DNA of 36,329 bases, taken from contig DLGG01000187.1 of NCBI GenBank assembly GCA_002482565.1, forward strand, positions 1-36,329. The letters run 5' to 3'. Positions within the stretch are counted from its first letter, which is position 1. Every line of letters begins with the position of its first letter. The position numbers were made by a program, and so were the translations under genes. The notes under the pieces were generated by a model, which saw nothing but the letters and a program-made list of their open reading frames with translations, was not told where the DNA came from and did no database searches. Shown in pieces: positions 1 to 7,808 of the stretch. Origin of the DNA: Solidesulfovibrio magneticus (lineage in GTDB: Bacteria; Desulfobacterota; Desulfovibrionia; Desulfovibrionales; Desulfovibrionaceae).

Positions 1-1
1 C

Positions 2-328
2 ACCGAGCGGGCCTTGGCCGGCGCCCAGGCCGTGCTGTGCTGCGGCGCGGCCGGCGTGGGGCTCGTGCCCGAGGCCCTGTGGAGCGCCCATCCCGACTTG
101 CAGGTCGTGGCCGACATCAACGCCGTGCCGCCCCTTGGCGCCGAGGGCGTCGAGTCCAAGTGGGACGGCGAGGAACGCCACGGGAAAAAGCTCTTCGGGG
201 CGCTTGGCATCGGCGGGCTCAAAATGCGCGTGCACCGCGCCTGCCTGGCCAAGATGTTCACGCAAAACGATCTGGTCTTCGATGCCGAGGCCATTTACGC
301 CGTGGCAAAGGAATTCGCGACGTCATGA
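2..328 (+). CDS. mtdB: Methylene-tetrahydromethanopterin dehydrogenase, C-terminal part (cut by window edge)
   Basis: Only the last ~108 codons are visible; the reading frame is open from base 2 and the 5' end lies outside the window. The protein interconverts methylene-H4MPT and methenyl-H4MPT with NAD(P) in the cytoplasm. The visible part has a Rossmann-type glycine stretch (CCGAAGVGLVP). It also has the family-typical segment ADINAVPPLGAEGVE and the C-terminal GALGIGGLKMRVHRACL, which resembles bacterial MtdA/MtdB. The stop codon overlaps the next start (ATGA at 325-328), so it is the first visible member of the plus-strand operon. Its substrate partner Mch lies five genes downstream, which supports the H4MPT assignment over a folate enzyme. 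Cofactor preference (NAD or NADP) cannot be judged from this fragment. Confidence 0.85.
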   Translation, partial: TERALAGAQAVLCCGAAGVGLVPEALWSAHPDLQVVADINAVPPLGAEGVESKWDGEERHGKKLFGALGIGGLKMRVHRACLAKMFTQNDLVFDAEAIYAVAKEFATS

Positions 329-1479
329 CATTTCTCCTGGCCGGAGTGAGCGTTCGGGCCCTGGCCCAGTCCGCCGTACGCGCCGGATACCGGATCGTCG
401 CCGCGGATTATTTCGGGGACAGCGACCTGGAGGCGCTCGCGCCTTGCCGCTCCCTGCTGCGCCAGGGACAGGCGCCCTACGACGCCCGGGCTCTGCCGGG
501 GCTCGTCGCGGGCCTTGCGTACGACGCCGTGGCCTATGTCGCGAACCTGGAAAACCATCCCGGCGTGGTCACGGCCCTGGCCGGCGGCCGGCCCGTTGTC
601 GGCAACCCCCCGGAAACGCTCAGGCGCGTTCGGCATTGGCCGACCCTGCGGCGCGTGTGCGCCGAGGAGGGGCTCGCCATGCCGCCGACCCTTTTCCCGG
701 GCGAGGAAGGGCAGGCCGGGTCCCAGGCCAGGTGGCTCAAAAAACCCGTCAAAAGCGGCGGCGGCCACGGCATCGCCTTCTGGGACGCGCGCCCCCTTGC
801 TGCGGGCTGGTATCTCCAGGCCCATGTTGCGGGACCGAGCGCCTCGGCGGTCGTCGCCGCCAACGGACGGGATTGCGTGGTCCTCGGTCTCAGCGAACAG
901 CGCATCGGCGACCCCGTGCTCGGCGCGCACGGTTTCCGCCACTGCGGCAACATCGCGCCACTGGCCCCGGAACTGGGCGGCGGCGAAGTCCTTACCGAAG
1001 CCGTCACGGACATGGCCGCCCGCCTGACCCGGCACTTCGGGTTGCGCGGCGTGTACGGCATCGATTTCATCGTCGCCCCGGGGCACGACGGCGCCCCCCG
1101 GCCGGTCTTTCTGGAAGTCAACCCCCGGCCCACGGCCTCGGCCGAACTCCTGGAGGAACGCGGCCTGGCCGCCGTGTTCGACGTCCACGTCACGGCTTCC
1201 TCGGGCCGGCTGCCGTCGCCGCCGCCAACGCCGGCAAAGGGACCCTGCCTGGCCAAGGGCATCGTTTTCGCCGCCCGGGCCTGCCGCATCCCCAGGGACG
1301 GTTCCTGGCTGCGTCCCGAACTGCGCGACGTGGGCCGGCCCGGAGACGCCATCGCCCCGGGACGACCCATTTGCTCGGTCCTGACCCAAGGCGAAACCCG
1401 CCAGGAAGCCCTGGCAAGCCTGCACGCCATCGCGCGCGAATTGACGCACACGCTCGAATCCGAAGGAAACGCCTCATGA
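325..1479 (+). CDS. ATP-grasp family ligase of the H4MPT/methanofuran cluster (COG2232-like)
   Basis: A 384-residue ATP-grasp protein. The start ATG overlaps the upstream stop (ATGA) and its own stop overlaps the next start. The first ~90 residues look like a Rossmann-like pre-ATP-grasp domain (MTFLLAGVSVRALAQSAVRAG). The lysine/glycine loop KKPVKSGGGHGIAFW (about residue 140) is the ATP-grasp nucleotide loop, and VFLEVNPRPTASAELLEE carries the metal-binding Glu/Asn. Related ATP-grasp proteins recur in methanogen and methylotroph H4MPT clusters; their substrate is, as far as I know, unproven. A carboxylate-amine ligase step, such as adding glutamate to methanofuran or methanopterin, is an inference from fold and neighbours. 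Confidence 0.75.
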   Translation: MTFLLAGVSVRALAQSAVRAGYRIVAADYFGDSDLEALAPCRSLLRQGQAPYDARALPGLVAGLAYDAVAYVANLENHPGVVTALAGGRPVVGNPPETLRRVRHWPTLRRVCAEEGLAMPPTLFPGEEGQAGSQARWLKKPVKSGGGHGIAFWDARPLAAGWYLQAHVAGPSASAVVAANGRDCVVLGLSEQRIGDPVLGAHGFRHCGNIAPLAPELGGGEVLTEAVTDMAARLTRHFGLRGVYGIDFIVAPGHDGAPRPVFLEVNPRPTASAELLEERGLAAVFDVHVTASSGRLPSPPPTPAKGPCLAKGIVFAARACRIPRDGSWLRPELRDVGRPGDAIAPGRPICSVLTQGETRQEALASLHAIARELTHTLESEGNAS

Positions 1480-2927
1480 AGCCTCTGCACACCGTCTACC
1501 TTGGTCTAGGGAGCAATTGCGGCAACCGCCAGGCCAACCTGCTCCAGGCCCTGCAGCATATCCGCGCCAGAGCCGAGATCGGGCCGATCTCCTCCTACTA
1601 CGAGACCGAACCTGTCGGATTTACGGCCCAGCCCAAGTTCTACAACATCGCTTGCCGCATCCGCACCGATCTCGAACCCGAGGCGCTGCTCGCCCTGCTT
1701 AAGCGCATCGAAAAACGCATGGGCCGCCAGCAGGCCGAACGCAACGCGCCCCGCCCCATCGACATCGACATCCTGCTCTACGACGACCTCGTCCACGACG
1801 GCGAAACCTTGGCCATTCCCCACCCCCGGCTGCACGAGCGGGCCTTCGCCCTGGTGCCCCTGTCGGAGATCGCCCCGGGGGCGATCCATCCCCGCCTCGG
1901 TCGCACGGTGGAGAACCTGCTCGCCAAGCTCTCCAACTGGGGCGTGGCGCGCTTAAGCCTCAAGCCCCGCCTGGGCCTCGACGTGCAGCAGGAGACGCCG
2001 GCCGTGCCCTTGGGCCTGTCGCGAGTGGGCGTGACCAACCTGCGCCGCAACATACAGCTTTTAAGCAACGGCAAGCCCGTGCTCTTCAATGCCGAGCTGG
2101 ATCTGTTCGCCGATCTCGCGCCCGACCATGCCGGGGTGCACATGTCGCGCTTCGGCGACGCCGTGGAGTCGCTGATCCAGAAGATGACCCTCGAACCCAT
2201 GCCGGACATCGAGTCCCTGGCCGGCCGGCTGTCGCGCCGGGTGGTCGCGGGACAGGGGGCGTTGCGCTCGGAAATCCATATCCGGGCGCGCTCGCCCCTG
2301 GTCAAGACCACCCCGGTCTCGGGCAAAACCTCCGAGGACGTCTACACCTTGATCGGCATCGCTTCGACCACGGCCGACCGGACCCGCTGCCTGGTCGGCG
2401 TGGAGACCGAGGGCATGACGGTATGCCCCTGCGCCCAGGACATGGTGAAGGACTACTCCCGCGGCCTGCTTTTGGAGGAAGGGTTTTCGCCCGAACAGGT
2501 GGAACGCATCCTGACCACCATTCCCGTCGCCTCCCACAACCAGCGCGGCCGCGGCACCCTGCTCGTGGGCTCGGACATCCAGGTGCGGGCCGAAAACCTC
2601 GTCCACCTGGTGGAAACGGCCATGAGCTCCGAAACCTACGCCATCCTCAAGCGGCCCGACGAACTTTTCGTGGTCAACAAGGCCCATCGCCAGCCCCGCT
2701 TCGTCGAGGACGTGGTCCGGGAGATGCTCTACAGCCTGGTGGACATCTTCCCGGACCTGCCCGACGACGCCTTCGTGCTGGCCAAGCAGGAAAACCTGGA
2801 AAGCATCCACAAGCACAACGCCTTTGCCGAACGCTACGGCACCCTGGGCGAGGTCCGCCGGGAACTGCGCGGCGAAGGCCTGGGCATGGCCGCCCACACC
2901 AGCCTGGATCAATGGCTCAAGAGTTAA
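1476..2927 (+). CDS. Fusion: HPPK (FolK) + GTP cyclohydrolase IB/MptA (FolE2)
   Basis: One 483-residue frame holds two pterin enzymes. Residues ~1-160 are 6-hydroxymethyl-dihydropterin pyrophosphokinase. The signs are YLGLGSNCGNR at the start, YYETEPVGFTAQPKFYN, and the HPPK signature PRPIDIDILLYDD at ~92-104. Residues ~175-483 are GTP cyclohydrolase of the FolE2/MptA type: GVTNLRRNIQ, VHMSRF at ~221-226, the metal/Cys segment GMTVCPCAQ at ~313-321, and SHNQRGRG. FolE2 makes dihydroneopterin triphosphate; archaeal MptA makes the cyclic phosphate. Sequence alone does not separate them. The fusion joins the first and a late step of one branch, and the step between them is supplied by the next gene (PTPS family). 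It starts by a 4-base overlap with the previous gene. No frameshift or stop separates the domains. Confidence 0.9.
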   Translation: MKPLHTVYLGLGSNCGNRQANLLQALQHIRARAEIGPISSYYETEPVGFTAQPKFYNIACRIRTDLEPEALLALLKRIEKRMGRQQAERNAPRPIDIDILLYDDLVHDGETLAIPHPRLHERAFALVPLSEIAPGAIHPRLGRTVENLLAKLSNWGVARLSLKPRLGLDVQQETPAVPLGLSRVGVTNLRRNIQLLSNGKPVLFNAELDLFADLAPDHAGVHMSRFGDAVESLIQKMTLEPMPDIESLAGRLSRRVVAGQGALRSEIHIRARSPLVKTTPVSGKTSEDVYTLIGIASTTADRTRCLVGVETEGMTVCPCAQDMVKDYSRGLLLEEGFSPEQVERILTTIPVASHNQRGRGTLLVGSDIQVRAENLVHLVETAMSSETYAILKRPDELFVVNKAHRQPRFVEDVVREMLYSLVDIFPDLPDDAFVLAKQENLESIHKHNAFAERYGTLGEVRRELRGEGLGMAAHTSLDQWLKS

Positions 2928-2950
2928 CCGCAACGCCACGGGGGCACATC

Positions 2951-3433
2951 ATGCACCGCGTCACCATCGAGCAGGGCAACCTCCGCTTCAGCGCGGCCCA
3001 CTTCATCTCGTTCGCCGGCAAGTGCGAACGACTCCATGGCCACAATTACGCCGTTTCCGTGACCCTTGCCGGAGACCTCACCGACGATCGCTACGTTTTC
3101 GATTTCGTGGAGCTCAAGCGCCTGGTCAAGAGCCTGTGCGACCGCCTGGACCACCGCTTCCTGCTGCCCCGCCAAAGCCCCTGCCTGGCCGTGACCGAAG
3201 CGGACGGCGAGGTGGAGGTACGCTTTAAAAACCGGCGTTACGTCTTTCCGCGCCACGACGTCCTGGACCTGCCCCTGGACAACATCACGGCCGAACGCCT
3301 GGCCGAATACCTGGCCGGCGAACTGGCCGCCGCCCTGGCCCCCAACCCCAACCTGTCCCATATCGAGGTGGGTGTGGAGGAAGCCCCCGGCCAGACGGCC
3401 TACTTCCGCCTGACCCTGGCCGGTGGAAACTAG
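2951..3433 (+). CDS. 6-pyruvoyl-tetrahydropterin synthase family protein with combined Cys-Glu motif
   Basis: A 160-residue PTPS/QueD-fold enzyme. Zinc ligands are His17 (SAAHF), His29 and His31 (HGHNY). The motif before the zinc pair is C25-E26-R-L-H-G-H. It therefore has both the catalytic Cys of QueD-type enzymes (CxxxHGH) and the Glu of PTPS-III enzymes (ExxHGH). PTPS-III proteins cleave dihydroneopterin triphosphate to 6-hydroxymethyl-dihydropterin, replacing the FolB aldolase. Sitting directly after the HPPK-FolE2 fusion, it is the likely missing middle step of H4MPT pterin synthesis. The active-site DH pair (LDHRFLL) and a C-terminal Glu region (GVEEAPGQTAYF) are present. It could instead be a queuosine QueD, but no other queuosine gene is nearby. 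Start is ATG 2951, 23 bases after the previous stop. Confidence 0.85.
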   Translation: MHRVTIEQGNLRFSAAHFISFAGKCERLHGHNYAVSVTLAGDLTDDRYVFDFVELKRLVKSLCDRLDHRFLLPRQSPCLAVTEADGEVEVRFKNRRYVFPRHDVLDLPLDNITAERLAEYLAGELAAALAPNPNLSHIEVGVEEAPGQTAYFRLTLAGGN

Positions 3434-3452
3434 CCGCCGATACGTTCCAGCC

Positions 3453-4910
3453 ATGCCCGACACCCTGTTCGTCACCGGCAAACTGGCCGCCCCGGCCTTG
3501 GCCGCCACACTCGAGGCCATGCGCCCGGCCTTTTCCTACGACATCGCCGTGTTGCCCATGACCGTGGCCGCGCTCATGGACACGGCCTGGATCGCCCGGC
3601 ACCTGCCCGACGCCAGGGGATGCGCCTCGGTCATGCTGCCGGGGCTGTGCCAGGGCGACACGGCGCCGCTTGCCGCAGCGCTCGGCGTGCCCGTCGGGCG
3701 CGGCCCGGCCGACCTCAAGGACCTGCCCGTCCACTTCGGCGGCAGCCGTGACCTGTCGGGCTACGGCCCCTACCGCACGCAAATCCTGGCCGAGATCACC
3801 GAGGCCCACGCCCTGCCCCCCGAGGCCGTCCTGGCCAGGGCCCGCTACCTGCGCGAGTCCGGGGCCGACGTCATCGACCTCGGTGGCCCGCCCTCGGGGC
3901 CGTTTCCCGGCGTGGGGGAGGTGGTCGCCTTGCTGCGGGCCGAGGGCTTTCGCGTGAGCATCGACAGTTTCGACCCGCAAACCATCCTGGCCGCCGACCG
4001 GGCCGGCGTCGAACTGGTGCTCTCGGTCAACGGCGCCAACCTGGAGGTGGCCAGGGAACTTCGGGCCACGGTGGTGGTCATCCCAGACTTCGGGGAGGGG
4101 ATCGAATCCCTGGAACACAACGCCGCCAAACTTCGCGCCTGGGGCGTGCCGCACATCCTCGACCCCATCCTCGACCCCATCGGCTTCGGCTTAAGCGAAT
4201 CCCTCTGTCGGTTGCGGGAGACCCGACGCCGCCATCCCGAGGCGCCCATGCTCGTGGGCCTTGGCAACGTCACCGAGCTGACCGAGGCCGACAGCCCCGG
4301 GGTGACGGCCGTGCTGGCCGGGGTGCTGGCGGAACTGGATATCGACTACGCCCTGACCACCGAGGTCGCGCCCTGGACCCAGGGCGCGGTGCGCGAACTC
4401 GACCTGGCCCGGCGCATCATGCACTACGCCGTGTCCAGCCACATCCCGGCCTGGGGCATCGACGACGGCCTGCTCGTGGCCAAGGCCGCCCCCCACGCCG
4501 CCTACGACGATGCCGAACTGCGCGAGATCCAGTCGCGCCTGCGGGACAAAAACATCCGCATTTTCGTCGGCAACGGCCGCATCACCGTGCTGCGTCGCGA
4601 CCTTTTCGCCCAGGGTGACGACCCGGCCGCGCTGTTCGCCCGCCTGGGCGTCACGGACCCCGGCCATGCCTTCTACCTCGGGCGGGAGTTGGAACGAGCG
4701 GCCACGGCGCTGCGCCTGGGCAAGAAATACGTCCAGGACGCCCCCCTGTCCTTCGGCTACCGCAGCCGGCCAGCCCCGCCCCGGCCCCGGGAAACCACCC
4801 GGCGGGAACAACCGCAACCGGCCACCGGCCGCGCCGCATCCAGCGGCACCGGCCACCCTGTGGGAACGGCCCGCACGCCTCGCCCCGAAAGCGGCGAGGG
4901 CAACGACTGA
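3453..4910 (+). CDS. Dihydropteroate synthase-like protein of H4MPT biosynthesis
   Basis: A 485-residue protein of the archaeal-type DHPS-related family, much longer than FolP. The N-terminal ~110 residues (MPDTLFVTGKLAAPALAATLE) form the extra domain of this family. The TIM-barrel part carries ADVIDLGGPPSG (~142-153), VSIDSF (~170), LSVNGANL and DPILDPIGFG, comparable to the pterin-binding loops of DHPS. The expected role is condensing hydroxymethyl-dihydropterin diphosphate with the ribofuranosyl-aniline phosphate made by beta-RFAP synthase (encoded at 10931-11890). The final ~45 residues are rich in Pro, Arg, Thr and Gly and look disordered. An upstream in-frame GTG (3423) would overlap the PTPS gene; ATG 3453 is preferred because family similarity begins there. 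Neither start has a convincing Shine-Dalgarno sequence. Confidence 0.8.
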   Translation: MPDTLFVTGKLAAPALAATLEAMRPAFSYDIAVLPMTVAALMDTAWIARHLPDARGCASVMLPGLCQGDTAPLAAALGVPVGRGPADLKDLPVHFGGSRDLSGYGPYRTQILAEITEAHALPPEAVLARARYLRESGADVIDLGGPPSGPFPGVGEVVALLRAEGFRVSIDSFDPQTILAADRAGVELVLSVNGANLEVARELRATVVVIPDFGEGIESLEHNAAKLRAWGVPHILDPILDPIGFGLSESLCRLRETRRRHPEAPMLVGLGNVTELTEADSPGVTAVLAGVLAELDIDYALTTEVAPWTQGAVRELDLARRIMHYAVSSHIPAWGIDDGLLVAKAAPHAAYDDAELREIQSRLRDKNIRIFVGNGRITVLRRDLFAQGDDPAALFARLGVTDPGHAFYLGRELERAATALRLGKKYVQDAPLSFGYRSRPAPPRPRETTRREQPQPATGRAASSGTGHPVGTARTPRPESGEGND

Positions 4911-4927
4911 GCGAAAGGGGGAGTACC

Positions 4928-5899
4928 TTGTCCGCGATCACGCTCAATGAACGTTCCCTGCATCTCGTGCGTCGGCTTATCGCCGACCAGGCCGGCCTGG
5001 ACGTGGCCGCCGCGACGTTGCCCGGCGGCGCCGTGGTGATCGACGCCGGCATCGCCGTGCGCGGCTCCCTGGAGGCCGGCCGGCTCGTGGCCGAAATCTG
5101 CCTGGGGGGCCTGGGGCGGGTCGCCTTTTGCGACATCCGCCTGGAAGGGCTCAGCCTGCCGGGCCTGCGCGTGGACGTCAGCCGGCCCGAACTGGCCTGC
5201 ATGGCCTCGCAGTACGCCGGCTGGGCCGTTTCGCTGACGGACCCGGCCGACGCCTCGCGCTTTTTCGCCATGGGCTCGGGGCCGGCCCGGGCCCTGTACC
5301 GGGGCGAGGCGATTTTCAGCGGCATCGCCCACACGGAAACCTCGGCCAGCGCCGTCCTGGTCCTGGAAGGCCGCCAGCCGCCCACGCAGGCCGTGGCGGC
5401 CATGATCGCCAAGGCCTGCGGCGTGGCCGAGGCCGAGTTGTCCCTCGTCGTCGCCCCCACGGCCAGCCTGGTCGGCTCGGTCCAGATCGCGGCCCGGGTG
5501 GTGGAAACCGGCATGCACAAGCTCCATGAGCTCGGCTTCCCCCTGGATGCCGTCATTTCCGGCTCCGGCACCTGTCCCGTGGCCCCGGTGGCCGCCGACG
5601 ACCTCACGGCCATCGGCCGCACCAACGACGCCGTGCTCTACGGCGGCGAGGCCTGGTATACCGTCAATTGCGAAAACGCCGACATCGAACGCGTCCTGGA
5701 GAGGGTGCCGGCCTGCGCCTCAAGGGACTACGGCACCCTTTTCGCCGACCTGTTCGCCCGCTACGAGGGCAACTTCTACAAGATCGACCCCATGCTCTTC
5801 AGCCCGGCCCGCGTCTCCATCGCCAACGCCCGAACCGGCAGGATCTTCGTCGCCGGCGCCACCGACCCCGCGCTCCTGCGCCGGTCTTTCGGCCTATGA
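4928..5899 (+). CDS. mch: Methenyltetrahydromethanopterin cyclohydrolase
   Basis: A 323-residue cyclohydrolase that interconverts 5,10-methenyl-H4MPT and 5-formyl-H4MPT in the cytoplasm. The sequence is collinear with archaeal and methylotroph Mch: SLHLVRRLIADQAGLDV at the N-terminus, SQYAGWAVSL, FFAMGSGPARAL, SGSGTCPVAPV and the late segment GRTNDAVLYGGEAWYTV. The start is unusual: TTG at 4928, preceded by a strong purine-rich ribosome site (AAGGGGGAG, 4915-4923). No in-frame ATG lies close by. The stop overlaps the next ATG (ATGA, 5896-5899). Its place between mtdB and ftr activities in the pathway makes function secure. Confidence 0.95.
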   Translation: MSAITLNERSLHLVRRLIADQAGLDVAAATLPGGAVVIDAGIAVRGSLEAGRLVAEICLGGLGRVAFCDIRLEGLSLPGLRVDVSRPELACMASQYAGWAVSLTDPADASRFFAMGSGPARALYRGEAIFSGIAHTETSASAVLVLEGRQPPTQAVAAMIAKACGVAEAELSLVVAPTASLVGSVQIAARVVETGMHKLHELGFPLDAVISGSGTCPVAPVAADDLTAIGRTNDAVLYGGEAWYTVNCENADIERVLERVPACASRDYGTLFADLFARYEGNFYKIDPMLFSPARVSIANARTGRIFVAGATDPALLRRSFGL

Positions 5900-6792
5900 A
5901 CGCCGTCATCCTCGGCAAACGGGGGGGCAAGCACGTCGCCCTGCTCCAGGCCGCCCTGGCCAAGCGGGGCATCGACGCGCCCTGCCATCCCATCACCCGC
6001 CTGCTCGCCCGTCCGGGCGGCACGCCTTCCCTGGCCAGCGTGGACCGCGACGGCGAGGCCAACCGTCTCGACACCGCCGACGTGGTCTTCGTGCGCGCCC
6101 TGCCGGCCGGATCCCTGGAACAGGTCGTCTTCCGGGTCAACGCCCTGCACCGCCTGGAGCGCGAAGGCCGGCGCATCGTCAACCCGCCTTTTGCCATCGA
6201 GCACTGCGCCTGCAAGTATTTCGCCCTAAGTCGCCTGGCCCGAGCCGGCCTGCCCGTCCCCCAAACCGTCGTCACCGAGCGCTTCGAGCAGGCCTTGGCC
6301 GCCTTCGAAGAGCTCGGCGGCGACGTGGTGGTCAAGCCGCTTTTCGGCGCCGAGGGCCGGGGCTTGCTGCGCATCTGCGATCCCGACCTGGCCTACCGGA
6401 CCTTCAAGGCCTTGGAGCAGTGCCACTACGTTTACTACCTGCAACGCTACATCCCCCACGGCCGGGAGGACTACCGGGTGTTCGTGGTCGGCGGCGAGGC
6501 CGTGGCGGCCATGCGCCGGGTGGGCAACGGCTGGAAGACCAACGTGTCCCTGGGCGCCACACCCGAAGCCTGCCCCATGGACCCGCTGCTGCGGGACTTG
6601 GCGGTCCGGGCCGCCAGGGCCTTCGAGGCCGACTATCTGGGCGTCGACATCCTGCCCCACGAGGACGGCGGCGTCTCGGTTATCGAGGTCAACGCCATCC
6701 CGGCCTGGACGGGGCTCAAACAGGCCACTGGCGTGGACGCGGCCGACTTGCTGGTGGACTTCGTCCTCTCAGGCGAGGAGCCTCGGCGGTGA
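5896..6792 (+). CDS. RimK-family ATP-grasp ligase (possible H4MPT/MFR glutamate ligase)
   Basis: A 298-residue ATP-grasp protein of the RimK/MptN type. Visible elements are the N-terminal domain (VILGKRGGKHVALLQ), the substrate segment CKYFALSRLARAGLPVPQT, the ATP loop VVVKPLFGAEGRGLLRI (~140-156), a DYRVFVVGG strand, and the metal site VIEVNAIPAWTGLKQ near the C-terminus. RimK relatives add L-glutamate or amino acids to acceptor carboxylates; archaeal MptN adds glutamate to tetrahydromethanopterin. Bacterial homologues in H4MPT clusters are named only by family. It overlaps both neighbours by 4 bases and is co-operonic with mch. Exact substrate unknown; a glutamate ligase role is inference. 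Confidence 0.8.
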   Translation: MNAVILGKRGGKHVALLQAALAKRGIDAPCHPITRLLARPGGTPSLASVDRDGEANRLDTADVVFVRALPAGSLEQVVFRVNALHRLEREGRRIVNPPFAIEHCACKYFALSRLARAGLPVPQTVVTERFEQALAAFEELGGDVVVKPLFGAEGRGLLRICDPDLAYRTFKALEQCHYVYYLQRYIPHGREDYRVFVVGGEAVAAMRRVGNGWKTNVSLGATPEACPMDPLLRDLAVRAARAFEADYLGVDILPHEDGGVSVIEVNAIPAWTGLKQATGVDAADLLVDFVLSGEEPRR

Positions 6793-7808
6793 ACGCCCCG
6801 GGCACCATCCTCGTGCACGAGTACGTGACCGGCGGCGGCTGGCCGAGGCTCCCCGACATGCCGGGCCTGGCCGGCCTCGGGGCGACCATCCTGCGGGCGG
6901 TCCTGGCCGACATGCGCGCCCTTGGCCCGGCCCGGCTCATGACCACCACCGACGCCCGCCTTCCCCTGCCCGACCTGGAGGCGGACACCATCGTCCGCCT
7001 TACCCCCGACAGTCACGTCGCCGGCTTCGCCGCCCTGGCCGCCGCGGCCGAGGCGGTCCTGGTGGTGGCCCCGGAAGAGGGCGGCATCCTGGCGGCGTTA
7101 AGCGAGATCGTCCTTGCCGTCGGGTCGCGCCTGCTCGGCAGCCTGCCCGAGGGCGTGCGCGCCGCCGGGGACAAATGGGCCTGCCGCCAGCGATTGCGTG
7201 AGGCCGGCCTGCCCCTGCCCGAGGGCGTGCTGGCCGCGCCCCGCCAAGCGGGCTCGGCGGCCCGGGACCTCGGCTTTCCCCTGGTGGCCAAGATCGTGGA
7301 CGGCCAGGGCGGGGGCGGCGTCTGCCTGGCCCGTGACGCGGCCGAACTGGATGCCGCCCTGGCCCTGCTCGGGGAAGACACGCCGCTTGTCCTCGAACGC
7401 TACCACCAAGGGACCCACGCCAGCGTCTCGGTCATGGCCGCCGCCAGCGGCGCGGTCCCCCTTTGCCTCAACGGCCAGGACATCCGGCCGGGCATTCCCT
7501 TCGCCTACCGGGGCGGGGTCACGCCCCTTGACCATCCGGAGGCTCCGGCCGCCCTGGCCCTGGCCGCCCGGGCGGTGCGGGCCATCCCGGGCCTTCGCGG
7601 CTTCGTCGGCGTGGACATGGTCCTTGGCGAACAGGGCTGCCGCCTCATCGAGATCAACCCCCGGGTCACGGTGGCCTACGCCGGGGTGCGCCAAGTCATC
7701 GCAACCAATCTGGCACAAGTCCTCCTCCAGGCCTGCCTGGACGACAGACTGCCCGCCGGCCTGGAAACACGGGGCAAAGCCGTTTTCTGCCCCGGGGAGG
7801 CCCCATGA
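6789..7808 (+). CDS. mfnD: ATP-grasp ligase, MfnD-like (tyramine/tyrosine-glutamate ligase of methanofuran synthesis)
   Basis: A 339-residue ATP-grasp protein of the COG1821 type, to which methanogen MfnD belongs. MfnD joins tyramine to glutamate in methanofuran synthesis; the bacterial analogue may use tyrosine or another acceptor. The sequence starts TILVHEYVTGGGW, a family hallmark. It has the ATP loop FPLVAKIVDGQGGGGVCL (~157-174), LVLERYHQGTHASVS, and the metal site CRLIEINPRVTVAYAGVR. The start is GTG at 6789 in a GTGA overlap; the next in-frame ATG (6858) would remove the conserved N-terminus. It is followed by mfnF and mfnE, which strengthens the methanofuran assignment. The symbol is by homology; substrate is not proven. 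Confidence 0.75.
   Translation: MNAPGTILVHEYVTGGGWPRLPDMPGLAGLGATILRAVLADMRALGPARLMTTTDARLPLPDLEADTIVRLTPDSHVAGFAALAAAAEAVLVVAPEEGGILAALSEIVLAVGSRLLGSLPEGVRAAGDKWACRQRLREAGLPLPEGVLAAPRQAGSAARDLGFPLVAKIVDGQGGGGVCLARDAAELDAALALLGEDTPLVLERYHQGTHASVSVMAAASGAVPLCLNGQDIRPGIPFAYRGGVTPLDHPEAPAALALAARAVRAIPGLRGFVGVDMVLGEQGCRLIEINPRVTVAYAGVRQVIATNLAQVLLQACLDDRLPAGLETRGKAVFCPGEAP

Noticed and set aside
295..1449. Long antisense frames opposite the H4MPT genes
   Set aside because: They are GC-bias shadows of real genes with low-complexity Arg/Pro/Gly/Ala content and no family motifs.
3423..3452. GTG 3423 start for the DHPS-like gene
   Set aside because: Overlaps the PTPS gene without a ribosome site; similarity starts at ATG 3453.
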